From: DASQDT01 sp036380435
GTDB taxonomy: Bacteria > Acidobacteriota > Blastocatellia > Pyrinomonadales > Pyrinomonadaceae
Reading direction: 5' to 3'
Assembly (NCBI GenBank): GCA_036380435.1
Contig: DASVES010000427.1
Coordinates: 1-24,559 of the forward strand
Length of the DNA stretch: 24,559 nt
Numbering within the stretch: position 1 is the stretch's first letter; each line of letters begins with the position of its first letter. Of this stretch, positions 24,381-24,559 are shown piece by piece. The notes beneath the pieces are model-generated. The model made no database searches, was not told the DNA's origin, and saw only the letters and a program-made list of their open reading frames with translations. The position numbers were made by a program, and so were the translations under genes.

Positions 24381-24559
24381 ATGCGGAAGACAGATTTGAG
24401 TGGGCACACGTCCTGCGAAGATTCGCGACGCCGGTCGCGGCGTGTGCGGCGTGCGGGCCGTGCGGCGTGCGCGCTCGCGCTGTTGTTTGTTCTCAGCATC
24501 GGCGCGGCGGGGCAGCGGCGCGCCGTCTACACGAACCCGGTCGCGGCCGGAGACTACCC
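24381..24559 (+). CDS. Secreted GH43-like glycosidase, N-terminal part (cut by window end)
   Basis: 59 codons are visible, beginning with ATG at 24381 after GAGGAGGAGGGGG (24364-24376), and running off the window. An arginine-rich N-terminal region leads into a hydrophobic signal segment (CALALLFVLSIGAAG). The mature part begins with AVYTNPVAAGDYP, the first-blade motif of glycoside hydrolase family 43 (NPVxxGDYPDP). The identification rests on this short stretch, plus the matching NPVFDEDFPDP of the GH43 at 18557. It would be a second GH43 of the locus, downstream of the regulator gene. Confidence 0.7.
   Translation, partial: MRKTDLSGHTSCEDSRRRSRRVRRAGRAACALALLFVLSIGAAGQRRAVYTNPVAAGDY

Overview
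The window looks like chromosome from a GC-rich, Gram-negative soil-type bacterium. Acidobacteriota, perhaps the Blastocatellia/Pyrinomonadales side, is my best guess. The reasons are a giant Oar-like TonB-dependent receptor with an N-terminal carboxypeptidase-regulatory domain and no SusD partner, large secreted TPR proteins beside it, many secreted glycosidases, and spacers rich in long perfect hairpins. This placement is inference; no rRNA or taxonomic marker gene is present.

Layout. (1) 1-4008: a repeat-bearing spacer, then a tight four-gene plus-strand operon: a divergent tryptophan 2,3-dioxygenase-like haem enzyme, a kynureninase-like PLP enzyme, a class I O-methyltransferase-type protein, and a metal-dependent cyclase-family hydrolase (kynurenine formamidase / isatin hydrolase type). 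It reads as a small indole/kynurenine specialised-metabolite pathway and is visibly less GC-rich than the rest. (2) 4009-5104: spacer with a possible gene remnant, a Mug-type G/U mismatch DNA glycosylase, a strong terminator and a 30-bp perfect palindrome. (3) 5105-9055: a zinc-ribbon protein and a glycine-rich RRM RNA-binding protein on the minus strand, divergent from a delta-9-type fatty acid desaturase, followed by a histidine kinase and an OmpR-family regulator. RRM proteins and desaturases are both classic cold-induced genes, so this may be a membrane-fluidity or cold-response block. (4) 9105-24559: a carbohydrate-utilisation locus, all on the plus strand: GH172 (DUF2961), a TPR protein, the large TonB-dependent receptor, a second TPR protein, a secreted jelly-roll-like protein, GH43, GH2, galactokinase, a LacI-family regulator, and the start of a second GH43 cut by the window edge.

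How the last block may work: the receptor imports oligosaccharides cut from an arabinose/galactose-containing polymer (arabinogalactan is the simplest guess), the periplasmic GH43, GH172 and GH2 enzymes trim them, galactokinase feeds galactose into the Leloir pathway, and the LacI protein controls the set. A consensus-like sigma-70 promoter (TTGACA, 17 bp, TTATAC) lies before the receptor gene, with a LacI-type operator (CGTTTGCGTAAACG) just after the predicted transcription start.

A second theme is the set of long hairpin elements between genes: five unrelated sequence families, several built from short internal repeats, one present twice (about 19810 and 24244). No tRNA, rRNA, CRISPR array or transposase was seen.
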